Source of the DNA: Sphaerotilus hippei
GTDB lineage: Bacteria; Pseudomonadota; Gammaproteobacteria; Burkholderiales; Burkholderiaceae_C
Reading direction: 5' to 3'
Length of the DNA stretch: 46,897 bases
Assembly (NCBI RefSeq): GCF_003201595.1
Contig: NZ_QJJS01000024.1
Span: 1-46,897, forward strand
Part shown: positions 1-9,175 of the stretch, piece after piece
Numbering within the stretch: the stretch's first letter is position 1
How the letters are laid out: each line of letters begins with the position of its first letter
Made by a program: the position numbers and the translations under genes
Notes under the pieces: model-generated
Told to the model about the DNA's origin: nothing
The model's input: the letters and a program-made list of their open reading frames with translations, nothing else
The model's database searches: none

Positions 1-17
1 TCAAGGGCCTGCTCTAA
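1..17 (+). CDS. 3' end of an upstream gene (partial)
   Basis: The first bases read in frame as Lys-Gly-Leu-Leu followed by TAA at 15-17. A strong intrinsic terminator on the same strand follows about 55 bp later, which supports a plus-strand gene ending here. Only four codons are visible, so the product cannot be named. Confidence 0.4.
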
Positions 18-71
18 GCCCTGCCCTGCCGCCCGCTCGGCACGCTCCGGGCCCGCGGGCTCCAGGCCTCA

Positions 72-97
72 AGCCGTCGCTCGCGACGGCTTTTTTT
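72..97 (+). terminator. Rho-independent terminator of the upstream plus-strand gene
   Basis: Perfect 9-bp inverted repeat (AGCCGTCGC at 72-80, GCGACGGCT at 83-91) followed directly by seven T residues (91-97). It would stop transcription entering from the left before it runs into the antisense of gltA. Confidence 0.85.
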
Positions 98-122
98 CGA
101 CCACGCGCCGGGAGCGGGCAGC

Positions 123-143
123 AAAAAGGGTCCCGCAGGACCC
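123..143 (-). terminator. Terminator of the sdh-gltA operon
   Basis: On the minus strand, GGGTCC and GGACCC pair around a 4-nt loop (plus-strand 128-143) and are followed by five T residues (A-run 123-127 on the plus strand). It lies about 50 bp downstream of the gltA stop codon and so ends the operon. Confidence 0.8.
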
Positions 144-195
144 TGGGTGCGACCTGCACGATCCGGCCGGAGCCGGAGCGTGCATCAGGTGCCGA

Positions 196-1509
<1,314 letters not shown>

Positions 1510-1575
1510 CGCAAAGTCCTCTAGGTCAAATAATGTGTTGCAGAGCCCAGCCGCTGAGCGCGACAGGTCGGTGGC

Positions 1576-1845
1576 TCAGGGGCGCTGACGCAGCTGCGCC
1601 AGCACGTCCACGACTTCGGGCCGAGCCAGCTCGCCCTCCGGCTCACGCCGTTGCAGCAGGAGGTCGAGCAGATCGTTGTCGGCCAGGTCCATCAGCAGTT
1701 CGATCCCGGCGGCCTGGCGCACCGTCAAGGTGCTCTCGTACCGCTGGAAGAAGCGCTCGATGAACAGATCGTTCTCCAGCAGGCCCCGGCGGCAACGCCA
1801 CCGGAGCTTGCTGAGTGCCCGTTCATCAAGCAAGCCGTGGTCCAT
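1576..1845 (-). CDS. sdhE: Succinate dehydrogenase assembly factor SdhE (FAD assembly factor)
   Basis: Small (89 aa) protein of the SdhE/YgfY/Sdh5 family, which promotes covalent attachment of FAD to SdhA. The diagnostic RWRCRRGLLENDLFIERF stretch near the N-terminus contains the conserved RGxxE signature. The helical remainder (LMDLADNDLLDLLL) is also typical. It sits directly between sdhB and gltA, as in many Burkholderiales. The start is uncertain. The ATG at 1845 fits the family length, but no clear Shine-Dalgarno precedes it. In-frame GTG codons at 1875 and 1884 would add 10-13 residues, and the latter overlaps the sdhB stop as GTGA. Confidence 0.9.
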   Translation of the reverse strand: MDHGLLDERALSKLRWRCRRGLLENDLFIERFFQRYESTLTVRQAAGIELLMDLADNDLLDLLLQRREPEGELARPEVVDVLAQLRQRP

Positions 1846-1880
1846 CGCGGGATCGGATACCGATGTGCCGGTCACGTCGT

Positions 1881-2588
1881 TCACACCGCGCGGCGGATCA
1901 TCAGTTCCTTGATCTTGCCGATGGCCTTCGTGGGGTTCAGGCCCTTCGGGCACACGTCCACGCAGTTCATGATCGTGTGGCAGCGGAACAGACGGTACGG
2001 ATCTTCCAGATTGTCCAGACGCTCGCCGGTGGCCTGGTCGCGGCTGTCCGCGATGAAGCGGTAGGCCTGCAGCAGACCGGCCGGGCCGACGAACTTGTCC
2101 GGGTTCCACCAGAAGCTCGGGCAGCTCGTCGAGCAGCTCGCGCACAGGATGCACTCGTACAGGCCGTTGAGCTCGTCGCGCTCTTCGGGAGACTGCAGGC
2201 GCTCCTTGTCGGGCAGCGGCGTGTCGTTGATCAGGTAGGGCTTGATCGAGTTGTACTGGTTGAAGAACATCGTCATGTCCACGATCAGATCGCGGACGAC
2301 GGGCAGGCCCGGCAGCGGCTTGAGCACGATCACGCCCGGCAGGTCGCGCATGTTCGTCAGGCAGGCCAGACCGTTCTTGCCGTTGATGTTCATCGCGTCC
2401 GAACCGCAGACGCCTTCGCGGCAGGAGCGGCGGAAGCTGATGGTCGGGTCGACGGCCTTGAGCTTGATCAGGGCGTCGAGCAGCATGCGCTCGTTGCCTT
2501 CGAGCTCGACCTCGATGCTCTGCATGTAGGGCTTGGCATCCTTGTCCGGATCGTAGCGGTAGATCTGGAACGTGCGCTTCTGTGCCAT
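1881..2588 (-). CDS. sdhB: Succinate dehydrogenase iron-sulfur subunit
   Basis: The 235-residue electron-transfer subunit of complex II passes electrons from the SdhA flavin to ubiquinone. All three cluster motifs are present. The [2Fe-2S] ligands are [10 protein letters not shown] with Cys56, Cys61 and Asp64, plus Cys76. The [4Fe-4S] motif is [12 protein letters not shown], and the [3Fe-4S] region is [15 protein letters not shown]. The start is ATG at 2588 with AGGAG 8 nt upstream. It lies 22 bp after sdhA. The C-terminal RRAV is followed by TGA, which overlaps a possible GTG start of sdhE. Confidence 0.98.
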   Translation of the reverse strand: MAQKRTFQIYRYDPDKDAKPYMQSIEVELEGNERMLLDALIKLKAVDPTISFRRSCREGVCGSDAMNINGKNGLACLTNMRDLPGVIVLKPLPGLPVVRDLIVDMTMFFNQYNSIKPYLINDTPLPDKERLQSPEERDELNGLYECILCASCSTSCPSFWWNPDKFVGPAGLLQAYRFIADSRDQATGERLDNLEDPYRLFRCHTIMNCVDVCPKGLNPTKAIGKIKELMIRRAV

Positions 2589-2610
2589 GTTGTTTACTCC
2601 TGTTGCACGC

Positions 2611-4419
2611 TTAGAAGGTGCGGACCTTGGGCGGAACGGACTCGACCGTCAGCGGCTTGAGCTGCACCGGCTTGTACGACAGGCTGTTGGTGGCGCTGTC
2701 CCACAGGGTGTGCTTCATCCATTCGCGGTCGTTGCGGCCCAGCGGGAACTCGGCATCGTCGGCGCCACGCTCGTAGTCGTTCACGGTGTGGGCACCCCGG
2801 CATTCACGGCGGGCGGCGGCCGAGACGATCGTGGCCTGGGCGGCCTCGATCAGGTTCTCGACTTCCAGCGCCTCGATGCGCGCGGTGTTGAACACCTTGG
2901 ACTTGTCCTTGAGCGTGATGCCCTTGACACGTTCGCGGATCGCGGCGATGGAGACCACACCCTCGTCCATCATCTTCTGGGTGCGGAACACGCCGGCATG
3001 CTTCTGCATCGAGGCACGCAGGTCGTTGGCGACGTCCTGGGCGTATTCGCCCGAGGTGCTGCCATCCAGACGCGCCAGGCGCGACAGCGCGAGGTCGGCG
3101 GCGTCCTTGGGCAGTTCCTTGTGCGAGCGCGGAGCGTTCTTGATCGCGTCGACGATGTGGTTGCCGGCCGCGCGGCCGAACACCAGCAGGTCGAGCAGCG
3201 AGTTCGTGCCCAGGCGGTTGGCGCCGTGCACCGACACGCAGGAGCATTCGCCCACGGCGTACAGGCCGTTGACGACGCTCTTGTAGTCGTCGCCCTTGGG
3301 AGCGACGACCTGGCCGTTGATGTTGGTCGGGATGCCACCCATCTGGTAGTGGATGGTCGGCACCACCGGGATCGGCTCCTTGGTGATGTCGACGTTGGCG
3401 AAGTTGTGACCGATCTCGAACACCGAGGGCAGGCGCTTGAGGATGGTGTCGCCACCCAGGTGGGTCATGTCGAGCTGGATGTAGTCCTTGTTCGGACCGC
3501 AGCCACGACCTTCCTTGATCTCCTGGTCCATGCAGCGCGAGACGAAGTCACGCGGTGCCAGGTCCTTCAGCGTCGGGGCATAACGCTCCATGAAGCGCTC
3601 GCCGTTGACGTTGCGCAGGATCGCGCCTTCGCCGCGGCAGCCTTCGGTCAGCAACACGCCCGCGCCGGCCACGCCGGTGGGGTGAAACTGCCAGAACTCC
3701 ATGTCCTGCAGCGGGATGTTGGCGCGTGCGGCCATGCCCAGGCCGTCACCGGTGTTGATGAAGGCGTTGGTCGAGGCCGCGTAGATGCGACCGGCACCGC
3801 CGGTGGCCAGCAGCGTGGTCTTGGCCTCGAGGATGTGGACCTCGCCGGTCTCCATCTCGAGCGCGGTCACGCCCACCACGTCACCGTCGGCGTCGCGGAT
3901 CAGGTCCAGCGCCATCCATTCGACGAAGAACTGGGTGCGCGACTTGACGTTCTGCTGATACAGCGTGTGCAGCATCGCGTGGCCGGTGCGGTCGGCCGCG
4001 GCGCAGGCACGCTGCACCGGCTTCTCGCCGTAGTTGGCGGTGTGGCCGCCGAACGGACGCTGGTAGATCGAGCCGTCGGCATTGCGGTCGAAGGGCATGC
4101 CGAAGTGCTCGAGCTCGTAGACCACCTTCGGCGCTTCACGGCACATGAACTCGATCGCGTCCTGGTCGCCCAGCCAGTCGGAGCCCTTGATGGTGTCGTA
4201 GAAGTGATAGTGCCAGTTGTCCTCGCTCATGTTGCCCAGCGAGGCACCGATGCCACCCTGTGCCGCCACCGTGTGCGAACGGGTCGGGAACACCTTGGAC
4301 AGCACCGCCACGTTCAGGCCGGCACGGGACAGTTGCAGGGAAGCACGCATGCCGGAGCCACCGGCACCGACGATGACGACGTCGAACTTGCGGCGCGACA
4401 GATTGGAACCAACAGACAT
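2611..4419 (-). CDS. sdhA: Succinate dehydrogenase flavoprotein subunit
   Basis: The 602-residue catalytic subunit of complex II oxidises succinate to fumarate. The N-terminal FAD-binding GAGGSGMRA motif occupies residues 18-26. The covalent-flavin His49 lies in [10 protein letters not shown], the substrate-site block is QFHPTGV, and the C-terminal catalytic arginine/histidine region ([13 protein letters not shown]) is present. The start was chosen at ATG 4419, giving MSVGSNLS, because GGAGG lies 5 nt upstream. A longer open frame reaches into sdhD but lacks such a site. The ATG shares one base with the sdhD stop (TAATG), so the two genes are translationally coupled. Confidence 0.98.
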   Translation of the reverse strand: MSVGSNLSRRKFDVVIVGAGGSGMRASLQLSRAGLNVAVLSKVFPTRSHTVAAQGGIGASLGNMSEDNWHYHFYDTIKGSDWLGDQDAIEFMCREAPKVVYELEHFGMPFDRNADGSIYQRPFGGHTANYGEKPVQRACAAADRTGHAMLHTLYQQNVKSRTQFFVEWMALDLIRDADGDVVGVTALEMETGEVHILEAKTTLLATGGAGRIYAASTNAFINTGDGLGMAARANIPLQDMEFWQFHPTGVAGAGVLLTEGCRGEGAILRNVNGERFMERYAPTLKDLAPRDFVSRCMDQEIKEGRGCGPNKDYIQLDMTHLGGDTILKRLPSVFEIGHNFANVDITKEPIPVVPTIHYQMGGIPTNINGQVVAPKGDDYKSVVNGLYAVGECSCVSVHGANRLGTNSLLDLLVFGRAAGNHIVDAIKNAPRSHKELPKDAADLALSRLARLDGSTSGEYAQDVANDLRASMQKHAGVFRTQKMMDEGVVSIAAIRERVKGITLKDKSKVFNTARIEALEVENLIEAAQATIVSAAARRECRGAHTVNDYERGADDAEFPLGRNDREWMKHTLWDSATNSLSYKPVQLKPLTVESVPPKVRTF

Positions 4420-4784
4420 TACAGCCTCCAGAGCACTTGGACCGCCCAGCCGGCACAGCCGACGAGCCACGCGACCGTGGCCACCTGCAGCGACAGGCGC
4501 AGCCCGACCGACTTGGTGACGTAGTCCATGTAGATATCACGCACACCGACCCAGGCATGCCATGCCAGGGAGACGATGACGACAAAAGTCAGGGTCTTCA
4601 TCCACTGGGCGGAGAAGATCGCCGCCCAGCGGTCATAGCCCAGCGGGCCGCCCAGCAGCACCTGGGCCAGCAGCACGATGGTGAACAGCGCCATCAGCAC
4701 GGCGGTCATGCGCTGCACGAGCCAGTCGCGCAGACCGTAATGCGCGCCGACGACGACACGCTTGGAACCATAGTTCTTGGACAT
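4419..4784 (-). CDS. sdhD: Succinate dehydrogenase membrane anchor subunit (SdhD)
   Basis: A 121-residue hydrophobic protein with three predicted membrane helices: residues about 25-47, 62-82 and 95-115. The motif HAWVGVRDIYMDY matches the SdhD family, whose histidine ligates haem b and whose Asp-Tyr contributes to the ubiquinone site. ATG 4784 is chosen. An upstream in-frame TTG at 4793 has AGAGGC 3-4 nt away and cannot be excluded. The stop overlaps the sdhA start by one base. Confidence 0.93.
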   Translation of the reverse strand: MSKNYGSKRVVVGAHYGLRDWLVQRMTAVLMALFTIVLLAQVLLGGPLGYDRWAAIFSAQWMKTLTFVVIVSLAWHAWVGVRDIYMDYVTKSVGLRLSLQVATVAWLVGCAGWAVQVLWRL

Positions 4785-4811
4785 GGAAAACAACTGCCTC
4801 TCGGAAAGGGT

Positions 4812-5234
4812 TCAGAACAGACCGAACAGCTTGGCGCCCAGGGCCACGGTCAGCACCAGGCTGATCGCGAAGCTGACCACGGCCGACGAATGGCCCTGCT
4901 GCTTGGTGACGCTGTGGGTCGCGTCCATCCAGAGGTGGCGCACGCCGGCGCAGAAGTGGTGCAGGTAGGACCAGATCAGGCCCAGCACGACCAGCTTCAT
5001 GAACCAGCCGGGCAGCACGCCCCAGCCCGCGGTGAAGACCGACGTGAAGGCGTCGTACGAGACTTCCGAGCTGACACTGTTGTCGAACATCCAGATGATG
5101 AACGGCAGCAGGACGAACATCACCACCCCGCTGGCGCGATGGAGGATCGACAGCTTGGCTGCCAGGGGAAGTCGGTACTGCGTGGCGTCGATCAGACGCA
5201 TCGGGCCTGGCCGCTGCTTGGTGGTGGCTGTCAT
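4812..5234 (-). CDS. sdhC: Succinate dehydrogenase cytochrome b556 subunit (SdhC)
   Basis: A 140-residue membrane anchor of complex II. The N-terminal block RPLSPHL-type region is represented by YRLPLAAKLSILHRASGV. The haem-ligand motif H-x3-G-x-R-H-L is seen as HFCAGVRHLWMD (His93). Three membrane helices are apparent at about 35-52, 77-97 and 117-138. ATG 5234 is preceded by AAAAAGG about 6 nt upstream. It is the first gene of the sdh operon, 93 bp after gntR. An AT-rich stretch with a TAAAAT hexamer (minus strand 5274-5269) could be a -10 element, but no convincing -35 accompanies it. Confidence 0.95.
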   Translation of the reverse strand: MTATTKQRPGPMRLIDATQYRLPLAAKLSILHRASGVVMFVLLPFIIWMFDNSVSSEVSYDAFTSVFTAGWGVLPGWFMKLVVLGLIWSYLHHFCAGVRHLWMDATHSVTKQQGHSSAVVSFAISLVLTVALGAKLFGLF

Positions 5235-5327
5235 GACGTGCCTTTTTGGTGAGAAGGTAAACCGATCGATTTTATTGCAATGCAGCAGAGTTGGTACGTC
5301 CGGTGTGGCAGGCGCCCCACCCCTGCT

Positions 5328-6104
5328 TCAGCTGAGTTCGTTGCGATAGTGATGCCCGTGGGTGTTGTACAGGCCGCGCCGGAGCTCGACCGGCTTGTCG
5401 CCGTAGGTCATGGACAGGCGCTCGACGCTGAGCAGCGGAGCCCCTGCCTGCACCGACAGCACGACGGCCGTGGCCTCGTCGGCCACCACGGCGCGGATCT
5501 TCTCCTCGGCCCGGATCATGCGCACCCCGAACTCGGATTCGAACAGGCTGTAGAGCGGCCCGCGGTATTCACTCAAGCGTTCGGCGGTCAGCCCCTTGAA
5601 GAGGGAGCCCGGCAACCAGATGTCGTCGAGCACCACCGCCACCCCCGACTGCGACAGCGTGCGGCGGATCTGCACGACCGTGTCGCCGGCGCGCAGATCC
5701 AGCGCCCGCGCCACGTCGGACGGCGCCCGCAGGCGGCGGCAGTCGAGGAACTGGCGCTGCATGCGCAGCGGCGGCATGCCATCCTCGGGCTGCAGCCGCA
5801 AGAAGCGGTACTGGATCTTCTCTTCGTTGTGGGTGGCGACGAACGTGCCCTTGCCCTGACGTCGAACCAGCAGATTCTCCGCGGCAAGTTCGTCAATAGC
5901 CTTACGCACCGTGCCCTGGCTGACACGAAAGCGCGCCGCGAGCTCCAGCTCGCTCGGGATGGCCTCGCCCGGACGCCATTCACCGCCCTGCAGACCCCGC
6001 ATGATCAGGGCCTTGATCTGCTGATAAAGTGGACTGAAGGCAGGCGTGGCCCCACCGCCACCATCGGATGCGGACTGTGCGGAAGGGGGGGCCTGGTTCG
6101 ACAT
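5328..6104 (-). CDS. GntR-family (HutC/UTRA type) transcriptional regulator, putative TCA-cycle regulator
   Basis: A 258-residue DNA-binding protein. Residues about 24-90 form the GntR winged helix: PLYQQIKALI, then GEAIPSELELAARFRVSQGTVRKAIDEL (split here as GEAIPSELELAAR + FRVSQGTVRKAIDEL), then the wing GKGTFVATH. Residues about 110-250 form a UTRA ligand-binding domain. It is divergent from mdh and sits upstream of sdhCDAB. The 158-bp gap to mdh contains a perfect 18-bp palindrome, and a near-identical one precedes acnB. Regulation of the surrounding TCA genes, with autoregulation, is inferred from this. The ligand is unknown; a TCA intermediate is only a guess. The start MSNQAPPS was chosen because the longer frame would run through the palindrome and into the mdh leader. 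Confidence 0.9.
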   Translation of the reverse strand: MSNQAPPSAQSASDGGGGATPAFSPLYQQIKALIMRGLQGGEWRPGEAIPSELELAARFRVSQGTVRKAIDELAAENLLVRRQGKGTFVATHNEEKIQYRFLRLQPEDGMPPLRMQRQFLDCRRLRAPSDVARALDLRAGDTVVQIRRTLSQSGVAVVLDDIWLPGSLFKGLTAERLSEYRGPLYSLFESEFGVRMIRAEEKIRAVVADEATAVVLSVQAGAPLLSVERLSMTYGDKPVELRRGLYNTHGHHYRNELS

Positions 6105-6154
6105 CCCCGGATTGCAGCACAAGGCCGCACACCGTTGCAATCGTCTGGTCAAAG

Positions 6155-6172
6155 ATGTCTTATATAAGACAT
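6155..6172. promoter_or_regulatory. 18-bp palindromic operator between gntR and mdh
   Basis: ATGTCTTATATAAGACAT is a perfect palindrome. Its 14-bp core, GTCTTATATAAGAC, recurs exactly upstream of acnB. On the plus strand it is followed at once by TAAGAT (6172-6177), a likely mdh -10 element. A dimeric GntR regulator encoded next to it is the obvious binder, by inference. Confidence 0.8.
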
Positions 6173-6262
6173 AAGATCGTTGACAGCCATGGGGGCGAGA
6201 CCTAGACTGAAAGGCTAATCCCGCCCAAAATTTAGGTCCAACTTCCTCCAAGGAGTCCGTCC

Positions 6263-7249
6263 ATGAGCAAGAGCCCCGTCCGTGTTGCCGTCACCGGCGC
6301 CGCTGGTCAGATCGGTTACGCCCTGCTGTTCCGCATCGCCTCCGGCGAAATGCTGGGCAAGGACCAGCCCGTGATCCTGCAACTGCTGGAAGTGCCGGTC
6401 GAGAAGGCTCAGGAAGCGCTCAAGGGCGTGATCATGGAGCTCGAGGACTGCGCCTTCCCGCTGCTGGCCGGCATCGAGGCCCACAGCGACCCGATGGAAG
6501 CCTTCAAGGACACCGACTACGCCCTGCTGGTCGGCTCGCGTCCCCGCGGCCCGGGCATGGAGCGTGCCGAGCTGCTGTCGATCAACGGCGCCATCTTCAC
6601 CGCCCAGGGCAAGGCCCTGAACGCCGTCGCCTCGCGCAACGTCAAGGTGCTGGTGGTCGGCAACCCCGCCAACACCAACGCCTACATCGCGATGAAGGCC
6701 GCGCCAGACCTGCCGGCCAAGAACTTCACCGCCATGCTGCGCCTGGACCACAACCGCGCCGCCTCGCAGATCGCCGCCAAGACCGGCAAGGCCGTGGCCG
6801 ACATCCAGAAGCTGGCCGTGTGGGGCAACCACTCGCCGACCATGTACGCCGACTACCGCTTCGCCACCATCGGTGGTGAGTCGGTCAAGGACATGATCAA
6901 CGACGAAGCCTGGAACCGCGACGTGTTCCTGCCCACCGTCGGCAAGCGTGGTGCCGCGATCATCGCCGCACGCGGCCTGTCGTCGGCCGCCTCGGCCGCC
7001 AACGCCGCCATCGACCACATGCGCGACTGGGCCCTGGGCACCAACGGCGCCTGGGTCACGATGGGCATCCCGTCCAACGGCGAATACGGCATCCCGGCCG
7101 AGACGATGTTCGGCTTCCCCGTCACCTGCGAAGGCGGCGAATACAAGATCGTCGAGGGCCTGCCGATCGATGCCTTCTCGCAGGAGTGCATCAACAAGAC
7201 CCTGGCCGAGCTGGAAGGCGAGAAGGACGGCGTCAAGCACCTGCTGTGA
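6263..7249 (+). CDS. mdh: Malate dehydrogenase (NAD-dependent)
   Basis: Oxidises malate to oxaloacetate in the TCA cycle. The 328-residue protein has the nucleotide-binding [11 protein letters not shown] motif at residues 12-22. It has the substrate-site LDHNRAASQ at about 159-167, and [12 protein letters not shown] with the catalytic histidine near residue 190. This is the shorter-loop type related to cytosolic MDH rather than the E. coli type. AAGGAG lies 7 nt before the ATG. It is expressed from the operator-bearing region shared with gntR and is closed by an intrinsic terminator at 7311-7341. Confidence 0.98.
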   Translation: MSKSPVRVAVTGAAGQIGYALLFRIASGEMLGKDQPVILQLLEVPVEKAQEALKGVIMELEDCAFPLLAGIEAHSDPMEAFKDTDYALLVGSRPRGPGMERAELLSINGAIFTAQGKALNAVASRNVKVLVVGNPANTNAYIAMKAAPDLPAKNFTAMLRLDHNRAASQIAAKTGKAVADIQKLAVWGNHSPTMYADYRFATIGGESVKDMINDEAWNRDVFLPTVGKRGAAIIAARGLSSAASAANAAIDHMRDWALGTNGAWVTMGIPSNGEYGIPAETMFGFPVTCEGGEYKIVEGLPIDAFSQECINKTLAELEGEKDGVKHLL

Positions 7250-7310
7250 TGCCTCGCTGACGCAGGCAGGCCGGCGGTCCCCCGATCGGCCGGTCGCAGC
7301 GTCACAATGC

Positions 7311-7341
7311 AGCCAGTCTGGCAACGGACTGGCTTTTTTTT
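7311..7341 (+). terminator. Rho-independent terminator after mdh
   Basis: AGCCAGTC (7311-7318) pairs with GACTGGCT (7327-7334) around an 8-nt loop and is followed by an eight-T run. It lies 62 bp after the mdh stop and only 36 bp before the next start codon, so the lyase gene must have its own or read-through transcription. Confidence 0.88.
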
Positions 7342-7376
7342 GCCCGTCTCCTTTCCTTCACGCACCGGCACGACCC

Positions 7377-8408
7377 ATGAGCGCTCCTTCCGTTCCCCTG
7401 GTCCACCCCCGCGACGCCCTGTTCGAGTCCGACGAGCGGGCACCGACCCTGCCGGTCTGCGACCACTACGCCGGCGTCGAGGTGCGCATGCGCAAGGCCC
7501 TGGCGCTGCAGGCCGAACTCGGGCCGGTGTTCGACGTCACGCTCGACGGCGAGGACGGCGCTCCGGTGGGCGGCGAAGTCGAGCACGCCCACCTGATGGC
7601 CGAGCTGGTCGACTCGACCGCCAACCACCACGACCGTGTCGGCGTGCGGGTGCAGACCGTCGATCACCCGGCCTTCGAGGCCATGGTGGACACGGTGGTC
7701 GCACGCGCCGGCGCCCGCCTGGCCTACCTGATGGTGCCCAAGCCGCGCCACCTGCAGGACATCGAGCAGGCGATCGCCGCGATCGACGCCGCCAGCCGGC
7801 GCCACGGCCTGGGTCGCTCCATTCCGGTGCACACGCTGATCGAGACCCACGGCGCGCTGCGCGAGGTCGAGGCGATCGCCGCCCTGCCCCGCATCGAGTC
7901 GCTGTCCTTCGGGCTGATGGACTTCGTCTCCGCCCACCGGGGCGCGATCCCGCACAGCGCGATGACCGCGGCCGGCCAGTTCAGCCATCCGCTGGTGGTG
8001 CGCGCCAAGCTGGCGATCGCCGCGGCCTGCCATGGCCGGGGCAAGACGCCGTCGCACTGCGTGGTGACCGAGTTCAAGCACCTCAACGCGCTGCAGGACG
8101 CGGCCACGCGCGCCTGCCGAGAGTTCGGCTACACGCGCATGTGGAGCATCCACCCCGACCAGATCCGCCCGATCGTCGAGGCGTTCTCGCCGACGACCGC
8201 CGAGATCGATCTGGCCATCCAGATCATCGAGGCGGCCCAGCAGGCGCAGTGGGGGCCGATCCGCCACCGCCACCAGGGCCAGGACCAGCTGCACGACCGC
8301 GCCAGCTACCGCTACTTCTGGCACGTCATCGAGCGGGCCCACCGCACCTCGCTGCACGGCCAGGCCCAGCTGCCGGTCGAGGTCAGCGCGCGGTATTTCG
8401 GCACCTGA
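7377..8408 (+). CDS. CitE-like HpcH/HpaI aldolase-family lyase
   Basis: A 343-residue TIM-barrel protein of the HpcH/HpaI aldolase/citrate lyase beta family. These enzymes cleave or form acyl-CoA or 2-oxo-acid C-C bonds using Mg2+. Visible marks are the acidic block DVTLDGEDGAP at residues 53-63, the VPKPRHLQDIEQ strand-helix, the metal-binding glutamate in TLIETHGALREV, and FGLMDFVSAHR. The C-terminus (MWSIHPDQIRPIVEAF) matches malyl-CoA/citramalyl-CoA lyase relatives. It sits between mdh and acnB, suggesting an organic-acid role. No citD or citF partners are present, so it is not part of a citrate lyase complex. The exact substrate is unknown. No strong ribosome-binding site precedes the ATG. 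Confidence 0.85.
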   Translation: MSAPSVPLVHPRDALFESDERAPTLPVCDHYAGVEVRMRKALALQAELGPVFDVTLDGEDGAPVGGEVEHAHLMAELVDSTANHHDRVGVRVQTVDHPAFEAMVDTVVARAGARLAYLMVPKPRHLQDIEQAIAAIDAASRRHGLGRSIPVHTLIETHGALREVEAIAALPRIESLSFGLMDFVSAHRGAIPHSAMTAAGQFSHPLVVRAKLAIAAACHGRGKTPSHCVVTEFKHLNALQDAATRACREFGYTRMWSIHPDQIRPIVEAFSPTTAEIDLAIQIIEAAQQAQWGPIRHRHQGQDQLHDRASYRYFWHVIERAHRTSLHGQAQLPVEVSARYFGT

Positions 8409-8548
8409 CCGGCGCCGGCAGGCCCCGCCGCCGTGACGGAACGCATCCACCCGGCCGCTGCGGGCACGACTTGCAACAGACCAGGCGGCCAATCGGCGCA
8501 CAATCCGCCCGCCTGAATGCCCGTAGCCCTTTCTCCCGGAGTCCGAAC

Positions 8549-8974
8549 ATGCCCACCCTCCTGCGCACCCTGATCTGCACCACCGCCGCCGGCCTGTGCC
8601 TGTCGCTCGCTCCGCTGAGCCAGGCCGCCACCAAGGCCGCCAAGAAGACCGAAGCCGCCGCCCCGGCGCCGCTGCCCGAGCTCAGCGAGGAGCAGCTGTC
8701 CAACGCCGGCCGGGTGCTGACCGGCGACCAGGCCTGCGAGTTCAACCAGACGGTGAAGGTCGAGCCCAACGCCAAGTCGGGTTATTTCGACATGGATTTC
8801 AAGGGCAAGAAATACGTGCTGGCGCCCGAGCCGACCACGACCGGCGCGGTGCGCCTCGAGGACAAGAAGAACGGCCTGGTCTGGATCCAGATCGCCAACA
8901 AGTCGATGCTGATGAACTCCAAGATCGGCCGCCGCCTGGTCGACGAGTGCGTGCATCCGTCCCAGAAGGCCTGA
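8549..8974 (+). CDS. Small exported protein of unknown function
   Basis: A 141-residue protein. A typical signal peptide spans residues 1-26 (positive start, hydrophobic TLICTTAAGLCLSLAPL, cleavage near SQA/A), then an Ala/Lys-rich linker and a compact domain. The domain has two cysteines (Cys in DQACEF and in DECVHP) that could form a disulfide, with basic patches and the phrase SGYFDMDFKGKKYVLAPEP. GGAG lies 7 nt before ATG 8549. I do not recognise the family beyond its position between the CitE-like gene and acnB. A periplasmic location is inferred from the signal peptide alone. Confidence 0.85.
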   Translation: MPTLLRTLICTTAAGLCLSLAPLSQAATKAAKKTEAAAPAPLPELSEEQLSNAGRVLTGDQACEFNQTVKVEPNAKSGYFDMDFKGKKYVLAPEPTTTGAVRLEDKKNGLVWIQIANKSMLMNSKIGRRLVDECVHPSQKA

Positions 8975-8995
8975 TCCCCGCGCACCCGGCCCTGC

Positions 8996-9042
8996 GGCCG
9001 CACGACGCCGGTGTCCCCGGTGTTGTGCGGCCGTGTCATTTT
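8996..9042 (+). terminator. Long hairpin, probable terminator before acnB
   Basis: A 16-bp stem (8996-9011 with 9017-9032, two G-U pairs) with a 5-nt loop begins 22 bp after the small exported protein gene. Only four T residues follow, near 9039-9042, so termination may be partial. It separates that gene from the acnB promoter region. Confidence 0.6.
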
Positions 9043-9077
9043 GTGGCGCCACAAGCCCGTTGAAATCACGGTGGCTC

Positions 9078-9105
9078 TTGGCAAGTCTTATATAAGACTT
9101 AAAAT
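9078..9105 (+). promoter_or_regulatory. acnB promoter with embedded palindromic operator
   Basis: TTGGCA at 9078-9083 (-35) and TAAAAT at 9100-9105 (-10) are 16 bp apart. The spacer is almost wholly the perfect 18-bp palindrome AAGTCTTATATAAGACTT (9083-9100). Its core is identical to the gntR/mdh operator. A repressor bound here would block RNA polymerase directly. The hexamers are assigned by eye. Confidence 0.75.
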
Positions 9106-9175
9106 CAACGATTGATCCGGCGCCGGCTTGCGAGTCGTCTGTCCGGCACGTTCGTCACCCTGCACGGAGCACCTC

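Noticed and set aside
2572-4524. 650-codon plus-strand frame opposite sdhA and sdhD
   Set aside because: Shadow of well-identified sdh genes; no recognisable protein features.
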